Assembly (NCBI GenBank): GCA_945952415.1 | Contig: CAMFIF010000027.1 | Coordinates: 1 to 47,182, forward strand | Length of the DNA stretch: 47,182 bases | From: an uncultured Rhizobium sp. | GTDB taxonomy: Bacteria; Pseudomonadota; Alphaproteobacteria; Rhizobiales; Rhizobiaceae | Direction: 5' to 3' | Shown here: positions 34,113 to 42,063 of the stretch, piece after piece | How positions within the stretch are numbered: position 1 is the stretch's first letter | Layout of the letters: each line of letters opens with the position of its first letter | Program-made: the position numbers and the translations under genes | The notes under the pieces: generated by a model | The model's input: the letters and a program-made list of their open reading frames with translations, nothing else | Databases searched by the model: none | What the model was told of the DNA's origin: nothing

Positions 34113-34465
34113 CGGCGGCTCCCGCTCTCCTCGGCGCCGCCCTTCGCGCCCTTCTCGCCGCGGCTCTGGCGGGCGGCGATGCGGGCGAGAATGCCGAGCC
34201 CCCACCAGGCGACAAGGCTGGCAAAGGCCGAGCCCGAAAGCATCAGCTCCGGCCCGGAAAGCCGGTCGCCGAGGCCGAGCGTCGCCTCCAGCCAGAGGCC
34301 GGCCGGCCCGCCGAAGACGAGGCCGCAGCAGAGCCCGGTGAGAAAGCGGGTCGCCGCCTCCTTGCGGCTTCCCGGAAAGAGATAGACGAGCGAGACGGCG
34401 GCACCGGCCGTCGAGCCCGCAATGCGTTCGGCAAGCCAGCCATTCGCGCCGGTCAAATCGGTCAT
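34109..34465 (-). CDS. DUF6107-like small membrane protein in the gp3.5 position
   Basis: Protein of 118 residues between portal and protease. It has two or three hydrophobic stretches (about 16-29 AGSTAGAAVSLVYLF, 41-56 FLTGLCCGLVFGGPAGLW, 74-95 ELMLSGSAFASLVAWWGLGILA) and a basic tail. The AGSTAGAAVSLVYLF start resembles the DUF6107 family I associate with rhizobial GTA clusters. It takes the place of the small gp3.5 gene of RcGTA. Function unknown. AAAGGA precedes the ATG. A 198-bp gap lies between it and the portal gene, unusually long for this operon. Confidence 0.8.
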   Translation of the reverse strand: MTDLTGANGWLAERIAGSTAGAAVSLVYLFPGSRKEAATRFLTGLCCGLVFGGPAGLWLEATLGLGDRLSGPELMLSGSAFASLVAWWGLGILARIAARQSRGEKGAKGGAEESGSRR

Positions 34466-34663
34466 GGCGGGGTCCTTTCATGGCAGGAGGGTGCGGTCGC
34501 CGCCCCCGGGAAGGGGACGGCGTGGTCAAGGGGCAAAAGGTTCAGTCTTCCGAATCCCTTGCGAGGATCGGCTGAAGCGGCGAGGAAGCGCCGCAGAGGA
34601 TTTATCCGGAGCTTGAGACGCTCAGTCCGAGATCTCACCCAAGATATTGAAAGGGTTCAGCTT

Positions 34664-35827
34664 TCAGGAGTCTAATGCCGGGGCTTGCGGCTGATAGCCG
34701 AGCGCTTCGCGCTTTTCCGCATCGGTGAGGAAGGGAGCGGCGGTAATGCGGGCCCAGAGATCGGAGCGCTCGGCCGAGAGCGCGCTAATCCCGTCGAGAT
34801 CGGGTTCCAGGCGCAGCCCCTCCTCGGGCCGCGAGAGGCCGTTGACGAGGGCGGCCAGCGTGCGGGCGACCAGGGGCAGCACGGTCAGCCGGTAGAAGGC
34901 GCGGTTCGCCTCCTGGTAATTGGAATAGGTGTTGTCGCCCGGCAGGCCGATCAGCAGCGGCGGCACGCCGAGCGCCAGCGCGATATCGCGGGCGGCGCCG
35001 TTCTTCGCCTCGGCGAAATCGAGATCGCGCGGGGTGAGCGACATGGGTTTCCAGTCCAGCCCGCCTTCCAGCAGCAGCGGCCGGCCCGCGCCATCGGAAC
35101 CGGAATAGCCCTCCTGCAGCTCCCGCTTCAGCCGCTCGTAATGCTGCGGCGAGAGATTGCCGCCCTCCTTCGGCTGGTAGACCAGCGCACCGGAGGGGCG
35201 GGCCGAATTGTCGATCAGCGCCCGGTTCCAGCGGGTCGCGGCATTGGAGAGCGCCAGCGCGCCGGCGGCGGCCGAAAGCGGCGCCAGCCCGCGGGTGGCA
35301 TCGAGCGGGTGGAAGAGTTTCACATGCAGCGGATCGCCGGGCGCGCCGGACAGGCTGAGCCTTCGGCTGCCCGCCCCCATATCCACCAGATAGGCCTCCG
35401 GCCAGCCGTTCCGCCCGGTCTCGATCCGCACCCGGTCGGGCCGGATCGGATAGAGCTCGCGGGGCGCACCGGCGACCGTCACCACCTCGATGAAGGCATT
35501 GCCGTCGAGCGCCAGATGGCTGTAAACCGTCTCCAGGAACTCCGCCCCCGGCATCAGCGGGTTTGGCCGGGCCAGAAGCCGCGCCAGCGGATGATCCGGC
35601 GCCTCGCCCTCCGGCGTCATCATCACCACGGGCACCGCCGCCGCCGCCTCGGCCACCAGCCGCACGCAGCGATGCGCCACCGGATTGCCGCCATAGCCCC
35701 GCCGCGCCAGCGCCTGATAGGACTGCCCCTCGCCCCCATACCCCACCCGCCCCGCCACCACCGGCCCCACCGCCACCCCCTTCTCACTCACGACACGCCG
35801 CATCATTCCCTTCAGCATGGTCAGCAT
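34664..35827 (-). CDS. GTA portal protein (HK97 family, gp3-like)
   Basis: Portal of 387 residues, forming the dodecameric ring through which DNA is packaged. It contains RGYGGNPVAHRCVRLVAEAAAAVPV, HPLARLLARPNPLMPGAEFLETVYSHLALDGNAF, LDWKPMSLTPRDLDFAEAK and ALGVPPLLIGLPGDNTYSNYQEANRAFYRLTVLP, all conserved in HK97-type portals. AGGGAGAAG stands before the ATG. Instead of following the terminase directly, as in other GTAs, it is separated from it by 1.36 kb of repeats and two unrelated genes. Confidence 0.95.
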   Translation of the reverse strand: MLTMLKGMMRRVVSEKGVAVGPVVAGRVGYGGEGQSYQALARRGYGGNPVAHRCVRLVAEAAAAVPVVMMTPEGEAPDHPLARLLARPNPLMPGAEFLETVYSHLALDGNAFIEVVTVAGAPRELYPIRPDRVRIETGRNGWPEAYLVDMGAGSRRLSLSGAPGDPLHVKLFHPLDATRGLAPLSAAAGALALSNAATRWNRALIDNSARPSGALVYQPKEGGNLSPQHYERLKRELQEGYSGSDGAGRPLLLEGGLDWKPMSLTPRDLDFAEAKNGAARDIALALGVPPLLIGLPGDNTYSNYQEANRAFYRLTVLPLVARTLAALVNGLSRPEEGLRLEPDLDGISALSAERSDLWARITAAPFLTDAEKREALGYQPQAPALDS

Positions 35828-35869
35828 CGGGTCTTCTCCCTTGGTTGATCTGGATTGTTGGCGTTGCCG

Positions 35870-36172
35870 ATCTCCCCCCTTGCGGGGGAGATGTCAGCGA
35901 AGCTGACAGAGGGGGGTGTGGTGCGGCAAACTCAGTTCCCCTGAAGCGTCGGCATGTGAGGACGCGTACCCCCCTCCTGTCGGCTACGCCGACATCCTCC
36001 CCCGCATCCGGAGCAGCTTCGCTGCCCGTGAGGGGGGAGGTCGAAGCCGGCCTCTCACTCCGCCAGACAGAAACCTCTCATCCTTTAATCGCTAGCGATT
36101 GAGGCGGGGCGGCAACCTCCTTCGATCTCCCCCCTTGCGGGGGAGATGTCAGCGCAGCTGACAGAGGGGGGT
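35870..36172. repeat. Mosaic intergenic repeat cluster inside the GTA operon
   Basis: The 429-bp stretch between the portal start and the DUF559 gene holds three units: one inverse (35871-35916, GCGGGGGAGATGTCAGCGAA then GCTGACAGAGGGGGG), one direct with the inner module GGAGCAGCTTCGCTGCCCGT (about 35969-36041), and one inverse (36125-36171). Between them are short unique linkers. No coding capacity is evident. Confidence 0.8.
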
Positions 36173-36256
36173 ACGCATCCTCAAACTCAGTTCCACCCCT
36201 TACATTCAAACATCCGAATATTAATATGCAACCCGTCACACCCAAAGGAGGCAAGC

Positions 36257-36628
36257 ATGCCGTCCCATCGGCCGGTGTCGCCCATGCGGCGGCAGAATGC
36301 GCGGCGGATGCGCAAGGCGATGACGGATGCGGAGTTGAAGTTCTGGAATGCGGTCAGGGCGCATCGGCTGGAAAACCTGCATTTTCGCCGGCAATATCCG
36401 TTGCTTGGCTGTATCGTCGATTTCGCCTGTCCGGAAAAGCGGCTGGTGGTGGAGCTCGATGGATCGCAGCATGCCCTGCCCCACCACCGCGACCCCGACC
36501 GCCAGCGCGACGCAGCGCTCGCCACCGCCGGATGGACCGTGCTGCGCTTCTGGAACGACGACGATCTCACCGATTGCGGCGCTGTCTGCCGGCACGTGCT
36601 GATGACGGTGGGGATCGCGGCTTATTGA
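36257..36628 (+). CDS. DUF559 (Vsr/restriction-endonuclease-fold) protein
   Basis: Protein of 123 residues with the DUF559 order: ARRMRKAMTDAELKFWNAVRA, then LENLHFRRQYPLLGCIVDFACPEKRLVVELDGSQH, and the C-terminal GWTVLRFWNDDDL. The Asp of VDFAC, the Glu/Asp of VELDG and QH are the putative PD-(D/E)xK-type metal site. A near-perfect ribosome site AAAGGAGG (36244-36251) fixes ATG 36257. DUF559 proteins are common, often beside mobile DNA, with no proven substrate. It lies on the strand opposite to the GTA genes, between two mosaic repeats, so it is an insertion in the operon. Confidence 0.88.
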   Translation: MPSHRPVSPMRRQNARRMRKAMTDAELKFWNAVRAHRLENLHFRRQYPLLGCIVDFACPEKRLVVELDGSQHALPHHRDPDRQRDAALATAGWTVLRFWNDDDLTDCGAVCRHVLMTVGIAAY

Positions 36629-36705
36629 GACGATGAAGGGTGCGGATCGGTAGCGGCTGCGGTGGCCGTGAGGGGGAGACCGAAGCTGGCATATGCCGGG
36701 CCCCG

Positions 36706-36753
36706 CCCCCCTCTGTCGGCTACCGCCGACATCTCCCCCGCAAGGGGGAGATC
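36706..36753. repeat. Mosaic intergenic repeat, single unit
   Basis: One unit: C-run, CTCTGTCGGCTACCGCCGAC, ATCTCCCCCGCAAGGGGGAG. It contains the outer palindrome and the short inner hairpin CTCCCCCGCAAGGGGGAG only. It sits just 3' of the Dabb-domain gene. Confidence 0.8.
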
Positions 36754-36777
36754 AAGGGTCGAGTATGCCGAAACACC

Positions 36778-37080
36778 TCACCGCCCGGCAGCGGTGGTGG
36801 TGTCGTAATCGGCGGCGAGGCGGAGTTCGCGCAAGGGGCGGACGAGGTCGATGCTCTTCTGATAGAGAGGGTGAGCCTTGTAGGCCGCGAGGGCCGCTTC
36901 GTTTTCGAATTCGCCGTAGACCACCAGGTCCACATCGTTGCCGAGCTGGTCGGTTTTCTTGTTGAAGGCCACTTCCAGCTTCAGCGCGTGGGGGATGTCT
37001 GCGAGCACCGCCAGGCCGTCGCGGATGGTTTCGACGTCGCCGGGGTCGCGGGCCGTGAAGAAGACGATGTGGCGGATCAA
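36778..37080 (-). CDS. Dabb (stress-responsive alpha/beta barrel) protein, TTG start
   Basis: Protein of 100 residues starting at TTG 37080 (IRHIVFFTARD), with GGAG ten bases before it. The Dabb pattern is clear: HIVFF start, ETIRDGLAVLADIPHALKLEVAFNK, then DVDLVVYGEFENEAALAAYKAHPLYQ and a C-terminal strand. Most Dabb proteins have the same length (~95-105). A longer frame from ATG 37161 would add 27 residues that do not fit the family. It has the GTA strand, between terminase and repeats, but is not a known GTA component, so it is best viewed as an insert. Substrate unknown. Confidence 0.85.
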   Translation of the reverse strand: MIRHIVFFTARDPGDVETIRDGLAVLADIPHALKLEVAFNKKTDQLGNDVDLVVYGEFENEAALAAYKAHPLYQKSIDLVRPLRELRLAADYDTTTAAGR

Positions 37081-37185
37081 GATGATGGCACTCCGGATGG
37101 CGGCCCAGAAGGGGCCGGTCGAGACGGATGGGCGGATAACACGGCCTCTTTTGAAGTTCAATGCGGCGTTTTTCCCGGGCGGCGG

Positions 37186-38706
37186 TCAAAGACCGCGGAT
37201 GCGCGGCTCGCCCGGCGCGGTCAGCATCAGCGCCGTCAGCGCCCAGACCAGCGCATCCAGCCGGTCCGGAGAACGGCCGCCGGAGAGCCCCTCCGGGCCG
37301 AAATCGCACATCTGGTCGACAAGCGCCGGGAAATGGCCGGCATGCACCACCCGCCCCTGTTCGTAGAGCGCGGCGACCGGTTCGGCGCGGGTGAATTTTC
37401 CCCGCGCCGCGTGAACGGGGGTGACGGGGAGCGTCTCCTCGGCGGCGGCCAGCAGGGCCGTCACCATGTCGCCGCCCTGGTTCACCTCCACCACCACCCG
37501 GTCCGCCTCGAAGCGGCGGAAGAGCTGCACCACGGCCCGGGCCCAGCCGGCGGGGCTCGCCCCCTCCACCGAACCATCGGCCAGCACCACGGCGCGCCCC
37601 AGCGCATCGAGCCCGGCCGCGACGATGCCGCAGCAGGAGGCGGCGCCCGCCCCTGCCGGCGGATCCACCCCGATAACGATGCGGCCGAGCGGGCCGGACA
37701 GCGGCTGCACCAGCCGCTCCAGCTGGCCGCGCTTCCACAGCGCATCGTCGCGGTCCTCGATGAGTTCGCCCGAAAGCTCCTGCCGGCCAAGCCGCGTGCC
37801 GCCATAGCGGGCGGAAAGGGCCGCGAGGAAACCCGGCGCCAGATGGGCATGGTTTTCCGCCGTCTGCAGGCGCGTCACCGCCGTGCCGGGATCGGCGAGA
37901 ATGGTTTTCAGCAGCGGCAGCGGGCGGGGCGTGGTGGTCACCACCTGCCGGGGAAAGACCCCCAGCCGCAGGCCGAACTGCAGCATGTCATAGGTATCCT
38001 GCGGGTGTTTCCACTTGGCGAGCTCATCGCACCAGGCAAAGTGGAATTGCGGGCCGCGGAGCGATTCCGGATCTTCGGACGAAAAGATCTGCGCCACGGC
38101 GCCATTCGGCCAGACGAGGCGGCGGCGGCTCGATTCGTAATCGGGCCGGAAGCCCGCGGCAATCGACAGCAGGCCGGAAACCCCGTCCACCATCACCTCC
38201 CGCGCATCGGAGAGCGTTTCCGCCACCAGCGCAATGCGCAGATCCGTGCGGGCACCGGCGCGGCGCACCAGCGCCTGCACCCATTCCGCCCCGGCTCGCG
38301 TCTTGCCGGAGCCGCGCCCGCCCATGAGCAGCCAGAGCCGCCAGTCGCCCGGCGGCGGCTGCTGGTTTCGGCGGCCGATCAGGCGAAAATCCCGCGCGAG
38401 GCGCAGAAGAACCGCCGGGGGAAGATCCGCCTCGGCCCATCCGCCCGAAGGGATGTCACCAGCCTGCCGCCGTTTCCCGGGATCGGCGGCCGGGGTGGTG
38501 TCCCGCGGGTTATGGGCGGGCAGTGCCCCCTCGGCGGCGAGGCCCGCGACGCTGCGCGCGGCGGCGTGGTCCTCCCAGATTCCGGTCATTCCCCGCCCGA
38601 ACCCCTGCCCCAGTGCCTGAAGGCCCCTGGCATGGAGTTCGGCCAGCACCGCTTCCGCCCGGCGGCGGTGGCGGCTGGATCGGGCAGACGTGCCTGACGC
38701 GTTCAT
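37186..38706 (-). CDS. GTA terminase large subunit (gp2-like)
   Basis: DNA-packaging ATPase and nuclease of 506 residues. The Walker A motif is GGRGSGKTRAGAE (about 129-141). Walker B is FHFAWCDELAKW. The motif TTTPRPLPLLKTIL couples ATP hydrolysis, and the C-terminal RNase H-like nuclease begins at IVIGVDPPAG with Asp residues in the later VVVEVNQGGDMV and SPDRLDALVWAL. ATG 38706 overlaps the previous stop (ATGA). The ~115 residues before the packaging core (including HNPRDTTPAADPGKRRQAGD) are longer than in most GTA terminases. The C-terminus is complete. Confidence 0.95.
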   Translation of the reverse strand: MNASGTSARSSRHRRRAEAVLAELHARGLQALGQGFGRGMTGIWEDHAAARSVAGLAAEGALPAHNPRDTTPAADPGKRRQAGDIPSGGWAEADLPPAVLLRLARDFRLIGRRNQQPPPGDWRLWLLMGGRGSGKTRAGAEWVQALVRRAGARTDLRIALVAETLSDAREVMVDGVSGLLSIAAGFRPDYESSRRRLVWPNGAVAQIFSSEDPESLRGPQFHFAWCDELAKWKHPQDTYDMLQFGLRLGVFPRQVVTTTPRPLPLLKTILADPGTAVTRLQTAENHAHLAPGFLAALSARYGGTRLGRQELSGELIEDRDDALWKRGQLERLVQPLSGPLGRIVIGVDPPAGAGAASCCGIVAAGLDALGRAVVLADGSVEGASPAGWARAVVQLFRRFEADRVVVEVNQGGDMVTALLAAAEETLPVTPVHAARGKFTRAEPVAALYEQGRVVHAGHFPALVDQMCDFGPEGLSGGRSPDRLDALVWALTALMLTAPGEPRIRGL

Positions 38707-39236
38707 GCGCCCGCCCCCGGCTGGCATGCGCCGCCCGCCGGGGCTCCGGGGTCAGGCCCCGGCAATCCGCCGGAATCGGTTTTCGGCACCGCCTCCCCGG
38801 CATCGGGCACGGGCGGGGCAGATGCGGATGCGAGCGCGAGACGCTCGGCCACGCGCGCCTCGATCATCCGCTCCACCCTCTCCATCAGCCGTTCGTAATC
38901 GGCCTCGGAACCCGGGAGTGCTGCCAGCTCCTGCTGGTCGCGCATGATGCGGCGCTCCATCTCGTCCACCTTTTCCAGCGTGCGGACGATTACCGACAGC
39001 GCATCGACGGCGGCCTTCAGATCCGCGCGGCAGAGCTTCAGTTCCGCCTCCGGCAGGTCGGCGAGAAGCCGTGCCTCGGCCTGTTCCCGCGCCCGGGCAA
39101 AGAGGGCGAACTGGCTTTCGAGCTCGGTTTTCATCCGCTGCATCAGGTCGGCCATGTAGGCAAGGCCGGTCAGCACGCCCTCCCCCGGCGCAGCGGAAAG
39201 GTCGGCGGTGGTGTCCGGGATCGGTTCGGCGGTCAT
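38703..39236 (-). CDS. Candidate GTA small terminase (gp1 position), coiled-coil protein
   Basis: First gene of the GTA operon, 177 residues. The middle (about 22-140) is strongly helical: LTGLAYMADLMQRMKTELESQFALF, ADLKAAVDALSVIVRTLEKVDEMERRIMRDQQEL and ADYERLMERVERMIEARVAERLAL. The C-terminus (140-177) is Pro/Gly/Ala-rich and disordered. RcGTA gp1, in the same position, was identified as the small terminase, which forms a helical ring. Sequence similarity is not obvious to me, so the assignment is mainly positional. The stop overlaps the large-terminase ATG. Confidence 0.7.
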   Translation of the reverse strand: MTAEPIPDTTADLSAAPGEGVLTGLAYMADLMQRMKTELESQFALFARAREQAEARLLADLPEAELKLCRADLKAAVDALSVIVRTLEKVDEMERRIMRDQQELAALPGSEADYERLMERVERMIEARVAERLALASASAPPVPDAGEAVPKTDSGGLPGPDPGAPAGGACQPGAGA

Positions 39237-39358
39237 GGCAGGCTCCTCTGCAGGCCGGCGGGCGCCGGGCAGGTTGCGCGGGATGGGGTACGGGCTCTTG
39301 GACGGAAAGGAGCGAAGGAAACGGGCCGCGATGTCCGCAGCTTTTCGATCATGACAGA

Positions 39359-39387
39359 AAGCTAACAGAGCAGCGTCACGGTGTCAA
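39359..39387 (-). promoter_or_regulatory. Predicted promoter of the GTA operon
   Basis: On the minus strand a perfect -35 TTGACA (39387-39382), a 17-bp spacer and TAGCTT (39364-39359, weak -10) lie ~120 bp before the first GTA gene. The -35 begins at the very edge of the 8-bp target duplication of the IS1595 element, so anything that acted further upstream has been displaced by 2.7 kb. Based on box matching only. Confidence 0.45.
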
Positions 39388-39459
39388 GGATATTTTTCCT
39401 AATTATATACTTGACGTACCACGGGCCATTTGATACCTATCTCGTCAAGGAGATAGCCC

Positions 39460-40452
39460 ATGTTCGACCTCACAAACGAAATATACACAGACGCTGAAAA
39501 GGCCCGCGAACATCTGGAGGCTATCCACTGGCCGAACGGTCCTATCTGCCCTCATTGCGGCAACTGCGACGTAACCCGCATCACCAAGCTTTCAGGCAAG
39601 TCCACTCGCCCCGGCGTTCATAAGTGCAACGAATGCCGCGAACCCTTTACCGTGACTGTCGGAACCGTGTTTGAGCGCTCCAAGATCGGCCTGAACAAAT
39701 GGGTTCTCGCCGCTCACCTCATGGCCGCTTCCAAGAAGGGCATGAGCGCTCACCAACTGCACCGCATGCTTGGCGTCACCTACAAGACCGCTTGGTTCAT
39801 GGCGCACCGCATTCGCGAAGCTATGAAGGAAGACGTTAAGTCGTCTGGTCCTCTTGGTGGCGAAGGCAAGACCGTCGAAGCTGACGAAACCTACATCGGC
39901 AAGCGCGAGACACCTCGCGTTTATGCTCGCCCTCGCGCCCGTAAGAACTTCAAGCCCACCAAGTCGGGCAAGGCTGGCGGCGCACACAAGCGCGTCGTGG
40001 TAGGTCTGGTAGAGCGTGGCGGCAAGTCCCGCATGTTCCACCTGAACGACGCCACCAAGGACACCGTGCGCGAAATCCTCGTTCGCAACGTGTCCCGCTA
40101 CAGCAACCTGATGACGGACGAAAGCCGCCTCTACGTCGAAACCGGCAAGGAGTTCGCCACCCACAAGACGACGAAGCATTCCGCCAAGGAATACGCTCGC
40201 CGCGAGGGGGACATTGTTGTTCACTCCAACACGATTGAGGCCGTATTCTCAGTCTTCAAGCGTGGCATGATCGGCGTCTATCAGCATTGCGGCGAAGCTC
40301 ACTTGCACCGCTATCTTGCCGAATTCGATTTCCGTCATAACCGCCGTGCGGCCCTCAAGATCAGCGATGCAGAACGCGCCGAAGATCTTCTTCGTCAGGC
40401 TCGCGACAAGCGTTTGACCTATCGGCGGATTGGTGAAGCCCCTCACGCCTAA
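39460..40452 (+). CDS. IS1595-family transposase (ISXO2-like DDE)
   Basis: Transposase of 330 residues. The N-terminal zinc ribbon has Cys30/Cys33 and Cys56/Cys59 (ICPHCG and KCNECR). A helical DNA-binding region follows (VFERSKIGLNKWVLAAHLMAA, HRMLGVTYKTAWFMAHRIREAM). The DDE domain has Asp142 in VEADETYIG, Asp220 in LMTDESRLY and HSNTIEAVFSVFKRG with Glu260 as the third acidic residue. The length is complete and AAGGAG precedes the ATG. The TTGACG within the left inverted repeat may serve as its -35 box. The gene lies 38 bp inside the left end. Confidence 0.95.
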   Translation: MFDLTNEIYTDAEKAREHLEAIHWPNGPICPHCGNCDVTRITKLSGKSTRPGVHKCNECREPFTVTVGTVFERSKIGLNKWVLAAHLMAASKKGMSAHQLHRMLGVTYKTAWFMAHRIREAMKEDVKSSGPLGGEGKTVEADETYIGKRETPRVYARPRARKNFKPTKSGKAGGAHKRVVVGLVERGGKSRMFHLNDATKDTVREILVRNVSRYSNLMTDESRLYVETGKEFATHKTTKHSAKEYARREGDIVVHSNTIEAVFSVFKRGMIGVYQHCGEAHLHRYLAEFDFRHNRRAALKISDAERAEDLLRQARDKRLTYRRIGEAPHA

Positions 40453-40513
40453 GCAAAAGGCGCGCAAGATTATTTCGAAAAAGCGCAAATCACCATGGGA
40501 TAAGCGTGGCTAA
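40433..40513 (+). CDS. Tiny basic open frame overlapping the transposase end (tentative)
   Basis: A GTG-initiated frame of 26 residues, rich in Lys and Arg (KPLTPKQKARKIISKKRK, then SPWDKRG). It overlaps the last 20 bases of the transposase gene and ends at TAA 40511-40513. The strongly basic composition looks non-random and could be a remnant of an accessory gene or an alternative transposase tail reached by frameshift. There is no clear ribosome site. Uncertain. Confidence 0.25.
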   Translation: MKPLTPKQKARKIISKKRKSPWDKRG

Positions 40514-40628
40514 CGCCCTTAACGTTCTTGCGCGAATCGGAATGTACCCGGAGATTGCTGATGGTGCCGGTCTTCCCGCAAAGATCGCCGGCACCATCAC
40601 TCCAACCAAGCCAAGGGGCTCGATTTGA
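40506..40628 (+). CDS. Short open frame in the IS element (tentative)
   Basis: A GTG-initiated frame of 40 residues (VANALNVLARIGMYPEIADG, then AGLPAKIAGTITPTKPRGSI). It overlaps the preceding tiny frame by 8 bases and ends 73 bp before the CxxC protein gene. The composition is protein-like, but I see no ribosome site and no family. It may be a decayed passenger gene. Confidence 0.2.
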   Translation: MANALNVLARIGMYPEIADGAGLPAKIAGTITPTKPRGSI

Positions 40629-40701
40629 AACACGCTTACAGCATTCTGCCTTGCGTTAATCTGGTCAAGTTCCATCCGGCGAACATACAAGGAACTGGCC
40701 A

Positions 40702-40941
40702 ATGGCCCTCTACAAGAATGGCAATGAACTAACGCACACAGACAGCCGTGATTTTGATTTGCGTCACAAACCAGGCACGCAAGTCCCGAAATCCGGAATT
40801 TATTTGTGTACTAACTGTCGAGATGAAGTCGCTTGCAATGCGGGCGACCCGTTCCCGCCTCAGAACCATCGTCAGCATTCAGCCGCGAAGGGCGACATTC
40901 TCTGGCAACTTCTGGTTTCTACGCAACGCGGGCCAGACTAA
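40702..40941 (+). CDS. Small CxxC protein carried by the IS1595 element
   Basis: Protein of 79 residues that I cannot name with confidence. The centre reads GIYLCTNCRDEVACNAGDPFPP, then QNHRQHSAAKGDILWQLLV. The CxxC pair plus another Cys and the His-rich QNHRQH segment could bind a metal, as in small zinc-ribbon proteins. AAGGA (40689-40693) lies 8 bases before the ATG. It is a passenger of the transposon, facing the HEPN gene with 174 bp between their ends. Confidence 0.6.
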   Translation: MALYKNGNELTHTDSRDFDLRHKPGTQVPKSGIYLCTNCRDEVACNAGDPFPPQNHRQHSAAKGDILWQLLVSTQRGPD

Positions 40942-41115
40942 TCTTTGATTTCGCCCCTGCTGTGCCCGGTTGTCGCCGCAGGGGCGTCGCTGCTCACTGC
41001 CCCAAGCGGGGGCTTAGCGGGCGTTTTTCTTGGTTCAGGCGGGGTCTTCAGCATACGCCGCAAGACCTCGTCGCCTTGGTGTTCTTTTTCTCTACTCTGC
41101 GGCTTCTTCAACGGG

Positions 41116-42063
41116 TCACTCCGCTCCGGCCTTAGAAGTAATTAACGCAACCATGTCGATGCCCTTCACGCTTCTCATGTCCTTGACCATTTCCGCGACG
41201 GTAATCGCGGCCAAGCTGAACAACTGGCCTGCACTTGCAGTATCCAACTCGTCGCGAGGATGCATCAAAGGATTTCGGTCCAGAGAACGCATGCGATCAA
41301 GCATGGCCGTAACCTTTTTCGAAGGCTTTGGCCCCGCGCCCTTCGAAGCGGTTAGCTCTTCTGCGGCCTTGATGTACTCATTCCAACTAACCAGCCTCTT
41401 GGTCACACCAAACGCCTTGAGATAGTCGTCCATGACAAGCTCCGTGCCTCTTAGCGCGTGAAATCCGCATGCCGTTGGAAGATCGAACGCTAGACAGCGC
41501 CCGGCATCGTCAAATTCCTTTAGCGCTTCAGAAGACATCCCATTACGGAAATCTTCGGCAATAGCTTGGGACGCATTGGCCACTAGGTCGCGGGTCTTAT
41601 ATATCGCGATCTGCCCAACCGAATACACATCAACTTCATGGCATTCCGCCTCAAACACGCTCTTGAACGCTCCGAGCTTCTTGCTCATCCCGCCCCACTG
41701 ATAGGAAAATAGCTCCTCGTCGAATTTGTCAGATGAGTACTGGCCGTTGACCATCGCGTAGGTAGAAACCCAATCGTTTATGGCGACAAGGAATTCCCCG
41801 GCAACTCTCTTGCATGTGCCAAACCCATTATCGTCATTGACGAACTTTTCGAGCTTTGGGGGGACGCCCCATACCGAAAACAACACATCTCCAACTTTTG
41901 CCTTTTCCGCCGAAAAGGACTTCTGCATGGTTTGCAGGGATTCACCCAATTCAAAATAGTCGATAAGATTGACGCGCTTCACGGTGCCAACTCCCAAACC
42001 TTCTGCCTGAGAGTAGCATACCTGAAGCTCATCAAAAACCGGCCTGTCACGCTCGGGAATCAT
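41116..42063 (-). CDS. HEPN-motif protein, passenger of the IS1595 element
   Basis: Protein of 315 residues with no family I can name. The C-terminal ~120 residues are helical and contain RSLDRNPLMHPRDELD followed by LFSLAAITVAEMVKDM. Arg263-x4-His268 fits the HEPN ribonuclease motif R-x4-6-H, and the RN-P-x-MHP setting is typical of HEPN proteins in abortive-infection and toxin systems. The N-terminal part (1-200) is mixed alpha/beta of unknown role. The gene starts 15 bp inside the right inverted repeat, so its promoter must lie in or beyond the terminal repeat. Lower GC than the host genes. A nuclease or defence role is inference. Confidence 0.65.
   Translation of the reverse strand: MIPERDRPVFDELQVCYSQAEGLGVGTVKRVNLIDYFELGESLQTMQKSFSAEKAKVGDVLFSVWGVPPKLEKFVNDDNGFGTCKRVAGEFLVAINDWVSTYAMVNGQYSSDKFDEELFSYQWGGMSKKLGAFKSVFEAECHEVDVYSVGQIAIYKTRDLVANASQAIAEDFRNGMSSEALKEFDDAGRCLAFDLPTACGFHALRGTELVMDDYLKAFGVTKRLVSWNEYIKAAEELTASKGAGPKPSKKVTAMLDRMRSLDRNPLMHPRDELDTASAGQLFSLAAITVAEMVKDMRSVKGIDMVALITSKAGAE

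Noticed and set aside
40490..40702. 70-residue minus-strand open frame inside the IS element
   Set aside because: No ribosome site and no domain. It overlaps short plus-strand frames and the start of the CxxC protein gene.
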